Made by a program: the position numbers and the translations under genes. 64,000 nt of DNA, from positions 1-64,000 of the forward strand of contig NZ_FNBG01000009.1 of assembly GCF_900102215.1 (NCBI RefSeq). Direction: 5' to 3'. A model generated the notes under the pieces. That model was given only the letters and a program-made list of their open reading frames with translations. It was not told where the DNA came from and searched no databases. Positions within the stretch are counted from its first letter, which is position 1. The number at the start of each line of letters is the position of its first letter. Below are positions 41,725 through 50,797 of the stretch, in pieces. This DNA is from Fontibacillus panacisegetis. Lineage in GTDB: Bacteria > Bacillota > Bacilli > Paenibacillales > Paenibacillaceae.

Positions 41725-42429
41725 TTAGAGCTTGGCTTGTTCGTAGAGTTCCAGCAATTCATTAAAATTAGTGATCAATACGTCTGACCCCTGAAGCTCA
41801 GCGCCTTGACCAAACCCCGCATAAGCGCAGCCGATCACCGCCTGCCCGTTCTTAATGCCAGCTTCAACATCTGAGGAACGATCCCCAACCATCCATGCGC
41901 TGCTGACACCATGATTGTCCAGAAGCAGTTTCACCAAATCTACCTTTGATGCCGTCTTATGCTCACCTGCACTATACAAGCCTTCAAACAGAGGGAAAAT
42001 GTGATGCGCCTTAGCCACTTCCTTTACGTAGTGCTCCAGACCATTGCTTGCAACAAACAGCCTCACACCACGTCTACTCAGTTCCTCCAAAGTGGATTGA
42101 ACATGCGGATACAGCTCTGTTACGTACTCTTGCAGACCGATCAGCTCATATTCCAGCAGCAAGTCATTAGCCCGCAGATGGACCTCCTCTGATTGATTCG
42201 GAATAACCTTCTTCCATATATCTTCTAACAGCATCCCGAGACAACCCAGAATCAGCTCCTCTGGAGGAGTCTCCCCGCTGTACAATCCTTCCTCGCGAAG
42301 CGTATCAAATACACGGTGATACACAGGTAAAAGCAATGTCTCCGTTTTAAACAACGTTCCATCCATATCAAAAATCATCGCTTCCGGTTTGCCAAGTTGC
42401 TTCATTTGCTCGTTCTGCTTGTTCTCCAT
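41725..42429 (-). CDS. HAD superfamily phosphatase
   Basis: 234 residues of the HAD subfamily that includes phosphoglycolate phosphatase-like enzymes. Motif I is MIFDMDGTLFKTE (about 18-30), motif II is FVASNG (Ser replaces Thr), motif III includes HKTASKVDLV and motif IV VGDRSSDVEAGIKNGQ. Dephosphorylation of a small phosphate ester is expected; the substrate is unknown. ATG 42429 directly follows AGGAG; an ATG eight codons in (MKQLGK) is an alternative start. Confidence 0.8.
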   Translation of the reverse strand: MENKQNEQMKQLGKPEAMIFDMDGTLFKTETLLLPVYHRVFDTLREEGLYSGETPPEELILGCLGMLLEDIWKKVIPNQSEEVHLRANDLLLEYELIGLQEYVTELYPHVQSTLEELSRRGVRLFVASNGLEHYVKEVAKAHHIFPLFEGLYSAGEHKTASKVDLVKLLLDNHGVSSAWMVGDRSSDVEAGIKNGQAVIGCAYAGFGQGAELQGSDVLITNFNELLELYEQAKL

Positions 42430-42599
42430 CTCCTATCCCCTGCCCCTTCTTCGTTGAAAGTAATACCTACATCATAGGGGAGTCTTCCATGCATTGTAAA
42501 CCACTGTTCTGTAAAATGCACTGCGATATTCTTCATATACTAATGATAATCCATTTGCTTACATTAGAAGCAGCTAGAATAGAAGCCGACTGGCCTTAT

Positions 42600-42840
42600 A
42601 TCAAAGCAGATATGAAGTGGATGATGGGATGATAGCGGAAAAAACTTCCTCTATTTTCTGAAAACGGCCTTGTTTTTGAATAATAAAGGAATTTTTTTCC
42701 GTTATGTGGGAGTCGACAGGTGTTTTCAGGCCTTTTGGAGCATTTTCAGAAGTTATAGGGGAAGAAACTTCCTCTATTTTCCAACATTGACCTCACTTTT
42801 AGTAAATAAAGGAAATCACTTCCTTTATTTTGCTGCAATA
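42600..42840. repeat. Intergenic repeat array of GGAAA..TTCC units
   Basis: Several palindrome-like units follow each other: TAGCGGAAAAAACTTCCTCT, then AATAAAGGAATTTTTTTCC, AGGGGAAGAAACTTCCTCT and TAAAGGAAATCACTTCCTTT. The first two match 21128-21200 in order. An open frame at 42670-42897 runs through these units and is not called. The remaining flanks, 42430-42600 and 42840-43017, show no gene. Confidence 0.55.
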
Positions 42841-43017
42841 CATACTCCATTGGTTGTAGTTGATCCTGAAACGATGTTCTGGCAAAAATCGTTGTGAGTA
42901 CAGCTAACTATATGCGACCATGAAGTCGCCAAGGAGGAACTCCCCTTTGAAATACATGTAAGCATACATCATATCAAAGATTTCCAAATACAAAGCTAAA
43001 GGGAGCTCTATACATAT

Positions 43018-43761
43018 ATGAGGAAAATATTCCGCATTCAATTCGATCAAGAAGCCTTGCAGGTACTAACTAAACGTGATGGTTGGGCGGCAATACTCTA
43101 CTATCTATACAACATGATCTTCCTGTTCATGTTCGGTGTGATCATGTTCAGAACCCAGCTTATAAGTGATTTTGCAAATCTTTTTACTAATCCTTTCTTC
43201 GCTAGAATTACTCTGGATTTACTGACTATGATCATTCAGTTCCTACCGATTTTCATCTATTTGCTCATCAGAAAGCAATCACTAAGAACAGTTGGCCTGA
43301 AATTCAATGGAACCGCCTTTGGAAAATCTCTTATAATAGGCATCCTTTGCAGCTTGCCTTTCATCCTGCCTCAATTAGTGAATTTCTTTCTTGGCCATAT
43401 AACTTTTCAACATTCCATCCCTGAGCTGATCTACATGTTTCTTTATTTTCTGATTACCATCGCATTTGTGGAAGAGATTGGATTCCGAGGTTTTATCCAA
43501 ACCCGCATTTTCTCGCTGATTCGCAACAAATATGTCGGCATTCTATTCGTTGGGTTTCTGTTCGCCATCATGCATATTCCTTTTCAAATGTTCCAGGCGA
43601 AAATGGGACTCCTTGATTTTGTAATGTACGATTACCCTCATCTTCTCACCACATGGGTCTTACATATGTTCTTTGTATATCTGTACACTCGCAACAACGA
43701 CTTGGTTGCCCCAGTCATCGCCCATACGCTGATCAACTTTGTCCCATCGGTCATTTATTAG
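43018..43761 (+). CDS. CPBP family intramembrane metalloprotease
   Basis: 247 residues with about seven membrane helices. The CPBP (Abi) motifs are EEIGFRGFIQTR (about 151-162), FAIMHIPFQM and DLVAPVIAHTLINF, holding the Glu and His residues of the metal site. Family members cleave CAAX proteins or act in bacteriocin immunity; no bacteriocin gene is adjacent, so the substrate is open. AAGGGAG lies 12 bases before ATG 43018. Own terminator follows. Confidence 0.85.
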   Translation: MRKIFRIQFDQEALQVLTKRDGWAAILYYLYNMIFLFMFGVIMFRTQLISDFANLFTNPFFARITLDLLTMIIQFLPIFIYLLIRKQSLRTVGLKFNGTAFGKSLIIGILCSLPFILPQLVNFFLGHITFQHSIPELIYMFLYFLITIAFVEEIGFRGFIQTRIFSLIRNKYVGILFVGFLFAIMHIPFQMFQAKMGLLDFVMYDYPHLLTTWVLHMFFVYLYTRNNDLVAPVIAHTLINFVPSVIY

Positions 43762-43782
43762 ACTTTAAATGGATCTACAACA

Positions 43783-43838
43783 AAAGCTGCCTCAGGCTGC
43801 AGACATTTCCGTTCTGCGCCCCAAGGCAGCTTTCTTTT
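43783..43838 (+). terminator. Terminator after the CPBP gene
   Basis: AAAGCTGCCT (43783-43792) pairs with AGGCAGCTTT (43824-43833) across a long loop with partial inner pairing, followed by CTTTTAC. Confidence 0.75.
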
Positions 43839-43863
43839 ACTCGCGGATTATTTTTCGATGATA

Positions 43864-44460
43864 CTAATACTTTTCAAAAAACCGTTCCTTATCCTCAACC
43901 GTAATTTCGCGCAATACCTTACACGGATTACCAACAGCAATCACATTCGCAGGAATGTCTTTGGTCACTACACTACCGGAGCCAATAATTGAATGATCAC
44001 CAATGGTTACTCCAGGGTTAATAATCGACCCTCCACCAATCCATACACTATTTCCAATCGTAATAGGAAGGGCAAATTCATGGTCCGCTTTTCTGAGCTC
44101 ATGATGTACAGGATGACCCGCCGTAAAAATACTCACATTCGGTCCAATCAGCACATGATCGCCAATCGTCACCGTATTACAATCCAGCACCGTAAAATTA
44201 TAATTCGAATAGAAATTTTCACCCAACAAAATATTGTAGCCATAATCGCAACGGAAAGGCGGTTCTATAAAAAAGTTTTTTCCCATCTTGCCTAGAAATC
44301 CCCGTAATATCGTATTACGCTTTTCGATTTCAGTCGGGCGCAGCGCATTGTATTCAAAAACAACCTCTTTCGCATGCTGACGCTCACGCATAAGCTCCTC
44401 GCCAAAAGCCTTGTACGCCTTGCCAGCCAGCATTTTTTCTTTTTCCGTCATGTTAGTCAT
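43864..44460 (-). CDS. maa: Sugar O-acetyltransferase (maltose acetyltransferase type)
   Basis: 198 residues. The N-terminal mac domain (MTEKEKMLAGKAYKAFGEEL..RERQHAK) is followed by left-handed parallel beta-helix repeats: FRCDYGYNILLGENFYSNYN, ITIGNSVWIGGGSIINPGVT, IGDHSIIGSGSVVTKDIPAN. The catalytic histidine is in FTAGHPVHH. It acetylates maltose, glucose or a related sugar. GAGGAG precedes ATG 44460. Confidence 0.87.
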   Translation of the reverse strand: MTNMTEKEKMLAGKAYKAFGEELMRERQHAKEVVFEYNALRPTEIEKRNTILRGFLGKMGKNFFIEPPFRCDYGYNILLGENFYSNYNFTVLDCNTVTIGDHVLIGPNVSIFTAGHPVHHELRKADHEFALPITIGNSVWIGGGSIINPGVTIGDHSIIGSGSVVTKDIPANVIAVGNPCKVLREITVEDKERFFEKY

Positions 44461-44496
44461 ATGGGTTCTCCTCTATGTTCAAGCATGTCGTTACAT

Positions 44497-45528
44497 TTAA
44501 ATTCTTTTCTCCACTAGCTGAAGATTGTACGTTAAACTCTCCAACGTAAGGGAAATGAGTCCATTCAGATATTCGTCATGAGTGTTGCTTTTTACGAACA
44601 GTTCTGGCATGTGCTCTTGCGGTATATCCTTCAGACAGCCTTTATAAATATCATCCAATAGCTCAGGCTTGGCCAAATCACCAGTAAGAGCGATAGACAC
44701 CGGATTAATTATGGCAATAATCGCAATTATCATTTTCACCGCCAAAGGAACAAATCCATTCGAACTATTCAACTGCTTCATTTGCTCGTCCCGTGTCAAT
44801 TCCAAAGGTAAAAAAGATACCTCACCCGCAAATTTCGTATTCCCCTTCAAAATATGCCCGTCGATAATGACACCAGATCCCGGAAAATTGTCCTTCGGAA
44901 AATTCACGATTGCAAAGGTTTTGTCTTCATCAAAATTTTGCATATTATAAAAACCGTACACCGTAAAATGCATATCATTCTCCGTGATAATTTCCAGACC
45001 GTACTTCTCTTTTAGCTTCGGACCTATAGGCAGCCCTACAAAAGCTTCAACATCACAGACACCAATGATCCCCTCATGCACAACGCCTGGAATACCGATT
45101 CCGATTGCTTTGATATTTCCGTACTGCTGAATGAGCCCATTGATTTGATTGTCGATAACCTCATAATTGATATCCTCGATCAACCTGCTTTTCTCTTCAA
45201 TGACCTCACCAATCAGATTAGCGATAGCGTACGCAAGCGAGTGAACCCCGCCATCTGTTTTTACATACATACACACAATATAGGAAAAATCCGCGTTAAA
45301 CTTATATCGCATAGCCGGACGCCCACCGCTTGATTCATCAAGCTCCGTCTCGATCACTTCTCCCGTTAGAAGCAGCTCATTCAAAATATTACCGCAGGTA
45401 GCCACACTCAGCCCGGTCATATTCGCAATCGACGCCTTTGTCCCATACTCCATCGCCTTCAGCGTATTTTTCACTAATTCCGTATTAATTTGTTTGACAC
45501 GTATCGCATTGTTAGAAATGGGGAGCAT
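44497..45528 (-). CDS. ROK family transcriptional regulator
   Basis: 343 residues. An N-terminal winged helix (about 5-70; ASIANMTGLSVATCGNILNE as recognition region) precedes a ROK fold. The zinc-binding CxCGxxGC motif of ROK sugar kinases is absent, and the usual GEIGH is GEVSF, so kinase activity is unlikely and this should be a sugar-responsive repressor. The effector is unknown; the acetyltransferase downstream may be a target. I prefer ATG 45528, 12 bases after AGGAG, over the TTG adjoining it. Confidence 0.8.
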   Translation of the reverse strand: MLPISNNAIRVKQINTELVKNTLKAMEYGTKASIANMTGLSVATCGNILNELLLTGEVIETELDESSGGRPAMRYKFNADFSYIVCMYVKTDGGVHSLAYAIANLIGEVIEEKSRLIEDINYEVIDNQINGLIQQYGNIKAIGIGIPGVVHEGIIGVCDVEAFVGLPIGPKLKEKYGLEIITENDMHFTVYGFYNMQNFDEDKTFAIVNFPKDNFPGSGVIIDGHILKGNTKFAGEVSFLPLELTRDEQMKQLNSSNGFVPLAVKMIIAIIAIINPVSIALTGDLAKPELLDDIYKGCLKDIPQEHMPELFVKSNTHDEYLNGLISLTLESLTYNLQLVEKRI

Positions 45529-45618
45529 TGGGGATATCAACTCCTAAATTTTATCGGACTTTTAAAATATCTTTTAATAAGTTTGAATATAACATACTTT
45601 ATGAGTTTTTCAAATAAC

Positions 45619-45660
45619 AAAAAAAACTACCCTTAGCAGAAAATCTGCTGGGGATAGTTT
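45619..45660 (-). terminator. Terminator after the Fic gene
   Basis: On the minus strand AAACTATCC pairs with GGGTAGTTT and an inner AGCAGA/TCTGCT stem, followed by TTTTTTTTG. Confidence 0.8.
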
Positions 45661-45685
45661 GTCTAATCTAACCTCTTAATCGTTT

Positions 45686-46444
45686 TTACACCGCGCTTAA
45701 ATAAAGGTCTAAAGAAGACTCGACCTCAGTAGCTACTAGCTCAATAAAATCGCGATAATCTTCCGACGTATGTGCTTTGTCCAGGGCATTGTAATACGCT
45801 AAACGGTTTTCCACTTTAATAATAATTGGTGGGTAGCCTGATTTCATTAACTCTAAATTCAACAGCAATCTCGAAGTTCGACCATTGCCATCAACGAACG
45901 GATGAATGCCTACAAAAATTGCATGTAGCATTGCACCACGTTCAATTGGATGCATGCTTTGTGCATCGTGCTCATACCAATGCATTAAATGGTCCATATG
46001 TTCTTGAATTTTGAATGGCTCTGGAGGTGTATGCACCGCGCCTGAAATAAATACTTGCTGATTACGATACACACCCGCATAATCATCTTCGATTCCTTTA
46101 AGCACTAATCGATGTAAATTTTTAATTTGCCATTCTGAAAATGATTCCTCTTTTTGCACAATATCTTCAACATAGGAAATCGCATCTCGGTGGTTAATAA
46201 CTTCTAAATGCTCTCGCATCGTCTTACCACCAACTGTAATCCCTTCAAGTACTACCTTTGTTTCATTGAGTGTAAGCGTATTACCCTCGATTGCATTTGA
46301 GTTATACGTCCATTCTAAAAACAACTTTTCACGTAAACTCTGCACCGTATATTTCGGTAATGGAAGTTTTGCATCTAAAGCGGCTTTCTTCTCATCTATT
46401 CTTTCAAACACAAGCTCACCGCCTTCATATTTGGCATCTTTCAT
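45686..46444 (-). CDS. Fic family protein (AMP transferase) with its own inhibitory helix
   Basis: 252 residues. The Fic core motif HPFVDGNGRTSR is intact (about 180-192), so it should transfer AMP (or another nucleotide part) to a hydroxyl of a target protein. An N-terminal inhibitory helix is present: S49-NAI-E53-G54-N, the (S/T)xxxE(G/N) motif whose Glu blocks ATP binding, so the protein is probably held in check by itself. The ATG at 46444 has no clear Shine-Dalgarno sequence. It has its own terminator and marks the start of the defence-type island. Confidence 0.85.
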   Translation of the reverse strand: MKDAKYEGGELVFERIDEKKAALDAKLPLPKYTVQSLREKLFLEWTYNSNAIEGNTLTLNETKVVLEGITVGGKTMREHLEVINHRDAISYVEDIVQKEESFSEWQIKNLHRLVLKGIEDDYAGVYRNQQVFISGAVHTPPEPFKIQEHMDHLMHWYEHDAQSMHPIERGAMLHAIFVGIHPFVDGNGRTSRLLLNLELMKSGYPPIIIKVENRLAYYNALDKAHTSEDYRDFIELVATEVESSLDLYLSAV

Positions 46445-46558
46445 ATTAGTTTACCCGAAGTGAACACTGTCTGAATACTCCTTAATCTTTTTCAATTTTG
46501 AAATTCATGATTATCCTCTGTGGCATTCGTCTTTCGAACGTTGTGTATTACTACCCTT

Positions 46559-47002
46559 CTATTTAAATATCGAAGTATATCGCTCGGTAGGGGAATTAGT
46601 AACTCTACAAGACAGTTGACACAATAGCTCGTCCACCCTCCTAATAACTCTCTGTAAATGTGCAGCACTCATACTCTGTAACGAAGTGTGATTTGGATAG
46701 TTCGCAATACACTTTACCGATTGAATTAACGCTAAGGAGTCTAGGTCTATACCTGAGTCAGTACGAGTCAAATCAACCAGCATCTCAAAAGACAATGTAT
46801 GAGGTGGAAAGATGCTGCCTCTCTCTTTCATAAATGCTGCCTTGAGCATAATTTCTAATGACCAGTTGCTGAGGATTAGGCAGGGTTTCGGGAGGTTTTG
46901 GAAGATTGGGATGAGGTTCATGTAGGTTTGAGCGAGATTGCAACCAAAAGGACGTTTGAGCAATATATTCATTCTTTCCACTGAAATCTCATTAATAACC
47001 AT
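46559..47002 (-). CDS. HEPN-like domain protein
   Basis: 147 residues, mostly helical. The layout resembles HEPN proteins: LSNWSLEIMLKAAFMKERGS, then FPPHTLSFEMLVDL in the place of the usual THDL segment, then LDSLALIQSVKCIANYPNHT and a closing helix. R-x6-H occurs as RGSIFPPH, but it is not in the C-terminal helix where the RNase motif lies, so activity is uncertain. GGAAGGG precedes ATG 47002 by nine bases. It is divergent from an XRE regulator, 171 bases away. Confidence 0.5.
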   Translation of the reverse strand: MVINEISVERMNILLKRPFGCNLAQTYMNLIPIFQNLPKPCLILSNWSLEIMLKAAFMKERGSIFPPHTLSFEMLVDLTRTDSGIDLDSLALIQSVKCIANYPNHTSLQSMSAAHLQRVIRRVDELLCQLSCRVTNSPTERYTSIFK

Positions 47003-47173
47003 TCACAACAACCCTTCCATAGGATATCTATATTGTAAATATTATACATTAAAATAATATTTATTAATATCATTTTAGATATATATAGATATTATTATTT
47101 ATATTGATATCTTTATACTGATGTTTGAATTGTATATTCTTGTCTACACTTTTTCTTTAGAGGAGTGTGGAAT

Positions 47174-47521
47174 ATGAACGAAAAAGAAATTCTTAAATTA
47201 GTAGGTGCACGCATAAGAATTTCAAGAAAAAAACGAGGCTTATCGCAGGAATCCCTTGGAGAAAAAGGTGGGTTCCATTTTTCATATATTGGACAAATTG
47301 AGCGAGGTGAAAAGAACGTCTCGTTAATTAACCTTGCCAAAATTGCCAATGCCCTAGAGGTAAATGTGGCTCAATTGTTTTCATATGTTCATGAGGATAG
47401 TGAGCTTACTGAAGCTGATGTTGAAGTGAAGGAAATAGTAATGATGCTCAGGGAATCGAATCTGGAGAAAGTGCGAATGGCTAAAAATGTGGTTAGAGAG
47501 ATCGTGCGAGAAAAAGAGTAG
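47174..47521 (+). CDS. XRE family transcriptional regulator
   Basis: 115 residues. The Cro/C1-type helix-turn-helix spans about 7-65 (RISRKKRGLSQESLGEKGGF and IGQIERGEKNVSLINLAKIA), with a C-terminal helix. GAGGAG lies eight bases before ATG 47174. Divergent from the HEPN-like gene, so regulation of that gene, with itself, is the likely role. Confidence 0.82.
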   Translation: MNEKEILKLVGARIRISRKKRGLSQESLGEKGGFHFSYIGQIERGEKNVSLINLAKIANALEVNVAQLFSYVHEDSELTEADVEVKEIVMMLRESNLEKVRMAKNVVREIVREKE

Positions 47522-47686
47522 ATCTATTAAAGTAATTATCTTTCGTCACTTTAATAAATAATCATCATCAAAATTCCAGATTTACGCTATACCTCTCTCT
47601 TTAAGTACTCCTTCACATATCCGAAGTGTACCATGTGCATTAAGTGAGCTATCCAATGGCAAAAGAGAAACATCCATTTTTCTCAT

Positions 47687-47755
47687 ATAGAAAAAATCGC
47701 CGATGCGTTAGGCATCAGCGATACTAGGGAGATTATAGATTTGGTGGAAGAATAG
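47687..47755 (+). pseudogene. Remnant of a second XRE regulator C-terminus
   Basis: An in-frame stretch reads IEKIADALGISDTREIIDLV EE and ends at TAG 47755, a typical end of an XRE helix-turn-helix domain (compare LAKIANALEVNVAQLF in the intact gene). The frame is closed upstream by TGA at about 47687-42, at 47645, and no start is near. It looks like the decayed end of a former regulator beside the island genes. Confidence 0.45.
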
Positions 47756-47762
47756 AATATTA

Positions 47763-49733
47763 TTATTCACCTTCTTGAGTTCCCCCTGTTACATAAAGAT
47801 TCTTTTCCTCAGCTGCGATGAGCATTTTCTCTTGATACAGCGGATATGTGATTTCACGCCTCATTCTCTTTAATCGATTTTTAAGATATTCTGCTAAAAG
47901 AGGATCAACACAATATATATAGCAACCCTTCATTCCCCTTGTAAGTAAAGTACGGTAAGTATTTTTTATGATTTGATCAGCTATTCGCATTGCCTCATTG
48001 CTATCCTTCTTATACAAAGTCTTAAATCCAGACAACGATTTATCCGTCCTCGCACGTTTAAATGGGTCCGTTACAATTTCTCCATTAACATATCGAAGAT
48101 CTTCGCCTATGATAACTCCTACATAATCAAACTCTAGCCCTTGCGAAGTGTGGATGCAACCAATTTGCTCCACAGATTCAGGGTCGATTGCCCAGGTTGT
48201 TGTATTGTTCAAATTCCAGCTCATGGAGAATTGATGCTCCTCCAGATAAATATCATGAACCTCTGGATTATTTTTGCCTTCTGTCTTCCAATCCCAACAG
48301 TAACCGGCTAGCATTCTAGCTTTATTATTGATTTGATTCTTGTTAAAAATCTCATTACGCAGTTCATTAGGATTATCAAATATCTTAAAATCATATTGAA
48401 AATCAAACCCATCTGCATTTGCTGTTTTTCGAAGTTCCAACACATCATCCAACCAAGCCAAATAACCATCTGAACCATTACAACGAAATTGAGATTCTAG
48501 CTGCATCTCTACGACTTCAGCATTGTACAATTCAGCAAATTGTTTGATCTGCTCTTTATTCCCCGCGTCATGCATCGAGACTTTTTGATACTCATCAATG
48601 AAAAAAATAGAACATTTCGCAGCTCGAATGATCTCCATCATCTGATTTTCACCTTTGTTCTTGAATAAGCCTGATCTCTCATTAAGTCGATGGGCTTCAT
48701 CCACGATCAGAACATCCAATTCATTCGGCAATGCCTCATGATAGACCCCTGAACTCTTAAACAGATTGTTAATAAAGGTCTTCTTATAATTTCGCTGAAG
48801 CCTCTTCGTATATACTTCTCTGGGAGCGCTGTTCTTGGTGACATATTGGCAAACCATTTCCTGTGAAGTTAATTGAACCAATAAGTTAATGGCTAGTACT
48901 GATTTTCCTGTACCAGGTCCTCCCCCCACAATCAGAACCTGCTTGCGATCCGTAGTTAGTGCTCTTTTAGCCATTAAAATAGCCTCTTCATAGACTACCT
49001 TCTGTTCTTCAATCATAATAAACTCTTCATTTCCATCTAACATTTTGAGGAGTGAATCCTGCAAAGACTTAGATGGCCTAATCTTTCCTAGTTCAATCAA
49101 GTATAGTGATTTCTTACGATCTGTTTTTTTAATATAAGTAGAAATAAAGCCCCTTAACTTTAAGGCATCGCCTTTAATAAATACCGGAGCCTCAGATAAG
49201 TAATTTTCATATAAATTATCCGTGATTGGATCATTTTCTTTTTGAATATAATTATGTAAGTAAGCACAAGGGTATAGAGAAATAGGTTCATTCTGAACCG
49301 ATTCATTGTAGTCCGTGATTAACTTTGCATATGAATATGCCTGGTAAGAAGGATGCGTTTTCTTTCTTAATCCTCCGTTCAAATACGTCTCAACAAGACC
49401 ATCTGAGTTTGCAACTAAGTTTACTTCAGACCACTGTTTTAATTCCACAATAACGACAGAATATCGATCCTGCTCATCTAACCCAGTAAGCATAAAATCA
49501 ATCCTATTCGAGGTTCTAGGTATCTTATATTCAAGAGCAATGCCTACATCATCAGGGATCATAGGTGTATTCAGTACCTTATACATATAATTCATAGAAT
49601 TATTCCATGAGTTAATCTCACTAATCGATACTTTACCGATCTTTTGTAAATAAGACTGATGAATCTTGACAGCTATACTATCATCAGTAACATCATTCAT
49701 GAATTCTTCTTTGGTCGCTTCGTAAATAATCAT
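47763..49733 (-). CDS. Nuclease-DUF2075 helicase fusion
   Basis: 656 residues. A PD-(D/E)xK-like nuclease signature lies in the N-terminal third: D79 in NRIDFMLTG and E97-LK99 in VVIVELKQW. A superfamily 1 helicase of the DUF2075/Schlafen type follows: Walker A GGGPGTGKSV (about 265-274), DEAH box LIVDEAHRLN (about 343), FFIDEYQKV, and the C-terminal IGCIHTSQGLEFDYVGVIIG. It likely degrades or unwinds foreign nucleic acid. GAGGTG precedes ATG 49733. It starts 15 bases after the MazG-like gene, so the two form one unit. Confidence 0.78.
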   Translation of the reverse strand: MIIYEATKEEFMNDVTDDSIAVKIHQSYLQKIGKVSISEINSWNNSMNYMYKVLNTPMIPDDVGIALEYKIPRTSNRIDFMLTGLDEQDRYSVVIVELKQWSEVNLVANSDGLVETYLNGGLRKKTHPSYQAYSYAKLITDYNESVQNEPISLYPCAYLHNYIQKENDPITDNLYENYLSEAPVFIKGDALKLRGFISTYIKKTDRKKSLYLIELGKIRPSKSLQDSLLKMLDGNEEFIMIEEQKVVYEEAILMAKRALTTDRKQVLIVGGGPGTGKSVLAINLLVQLTSQEMVCQYVTKNSAPREVYTKRLQRNYKKTFINNLFKSSGVYHEALPNELDVLIVDEAHRLNERSGLFKNKGENQMMEIIRAAKCSIFFIDEYQKVSMHDAGNKEQIKQFAELYNAEVVEMQLESQFRCNGSDGYLAWLDDVLELRKTANADGFDFQYDFKIFDNPNELRNEIFNKNQINNKARMLAGYCWDWKTEGKNNPEVHDIYLEEHQFSMSWNLNNTTTWAIDPESVEQIGCIHTSQGLEFDYVGVIIGEDLRYVNGEIVTDPFKRARTDKSLSGFKTLYKKDSNEAMRIADQIIKNTYRTLLTRGMKGCYIYCVDPLLAEYLKNRLKRMRREITYPLYQEKMLIAAEEKNLYVTGGTQEGE

Positions 49734-49748
49734 AGCTGCTTCACCTCG

Positions 49749-50081
49749 TTACTCAACATCTGTATACTTTCTTGCTGTTCCTTTAAATTTGTTTATAGGA
49801 TATTTCTCCGCATTTTTCTCTAACTTGTGCAGGATAGCCTCTTTCACATCGATACCCAAATCATGTGCAAGCATTAAAGAATAGATCAACACATCCGCCA
49901 ACTCATCTTGGATATCATTAAAATTAGCATCAACCGCCTGATCGCTACTCTTCCATTGAAAATTTTCAAGTAATTCACTAGCCTCTAAAGTCAACGAAAT
50001 CGCCAGATCCTTTGGGTTATGGAACTGCTTCCAGTCTCTTTCATCGCGGAAGGATATGATTTTATTTATAAGATCGTTCAT
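49749..50081 (-). CDS. MazG-like nucleotide pyrophosphohydrolase
   Basis: 110 residues of the all-alpha NTP pyrophosphatase (MazG) fold. The metal-binding ExxE is in TLEASELLENFQW and the ExxD in DELADVLIYSLM. It hydrolyses nucleoside triphosphates to monophosphates, often dCTP-type in this small form. AAGGGG lies nine bases before ATG 50081. It is the first gene of the unit with the nuclease-helicase, a pairing that suggests nucleotide depletion or house-cleaning as part of a defence response. Confidence 0.82.
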   Translation of the reverse strand: MNDLINKIISFRDERDWKQFHNPKDLAISLTLEASELLENFQWKSSDQAVDANFNDIQDELADVLIYSLMLAHDLGIDVKEAILHKLEKNAEKYPINKFKGTARKYTDVE

Positions 50082-50797
50082 GTGGGCACCCCTTGGTGGT
50101 GGAATATGTGTCTATTATAAGCTTTAAGGATTGAATAAAATACATAAAGAATGAAAATGGTTTAAGTGAAATATTAACATATCCTTATTCCTTTGGAGAA
50201 TAACTTACCAAATAATGTCGGGTTAGAATTGGAACTTTTAATAGGTCTTGAGGACTGTATACTAGATAGTATAAATTCCCCTAATCAAAATAAAAATATA
50301 GGAAGGTTAGTAAGAATATATGTCTCTATAGTCAAAGAAAAACGACGACGATTCATAATGGAGAACAACGTAGTAGTAACTTAGCATATATCCAATAATC
50401 AATGAATGAAGTACTCGCAAAGACTCTTTAAGAGATGCCTGAAGAGGAGATGGATAGGCATCTCACTCTCAATATTAGTAAATAAAAGGTCATTGTTCCA
50501 ACAAAACAAAAGACCTCGCCTTCTGTTAAAAAAAGCGAAGCCAATTTAAACTGTTTTATTTTATTTCTGGATATTCTTAATTCAATTCTGATAAAGAGGG
50601 GCTGACTAAACACACTGTGACAAACACTATTGTAATATACTGGATATTGCATGGAGTAGCAGACTATACTGTCTTAGTACTAACTTTAATAATCCAGATG
50701 TTCAAAGAAAAAGTATTAGACTCTGGGTAATGATAGATACAGTTGCTAAAATATACTTAGTAATTTTTCAAACTCTGATTAGCTCAGTTTAATCTAT
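50082..50797. other. AT-rich region between the MazG unit and the methyltransferase
   Basis: An open frame 50193-50384 (+, 63 codons, TTG start, MENNLPNNVGLELELLIGLE) has no clear ribosome binding site and I do not call it. A hairpin GAGATGCCT (50432-50440) / AGGCATCTC (50456-50464) has no T-run. Plus-strand 50690-50793 reads NNPDVQRKSIRLWVMIDTVA and ends at a stop, which may be the tail of a lost gene. Confidence 0.35.

Noticed and set aside
42670-42897. 75-codon open frame MFLNNKGIFFRYVGVDRCFQ
   Set aside because: It runs through the repeat units at 42600-42840 and has no ribosome binding site.
44497-45528. ROK protein as a sugar kinase
   Set aside because: The zinc motif and the GEIGH motif are both missing, and an N-terminal DNA-binding domain is present.
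50193-50384. 63-codon open frame MENNLPNNVGLELELLIGLE
   Set aside because: No ribosome binding site and no family recognised; kept only as a note in the gap entry.
50432-50464. Hairpin as a terminator
   Set aside because: Nine-base stem without a T-run on either strand.
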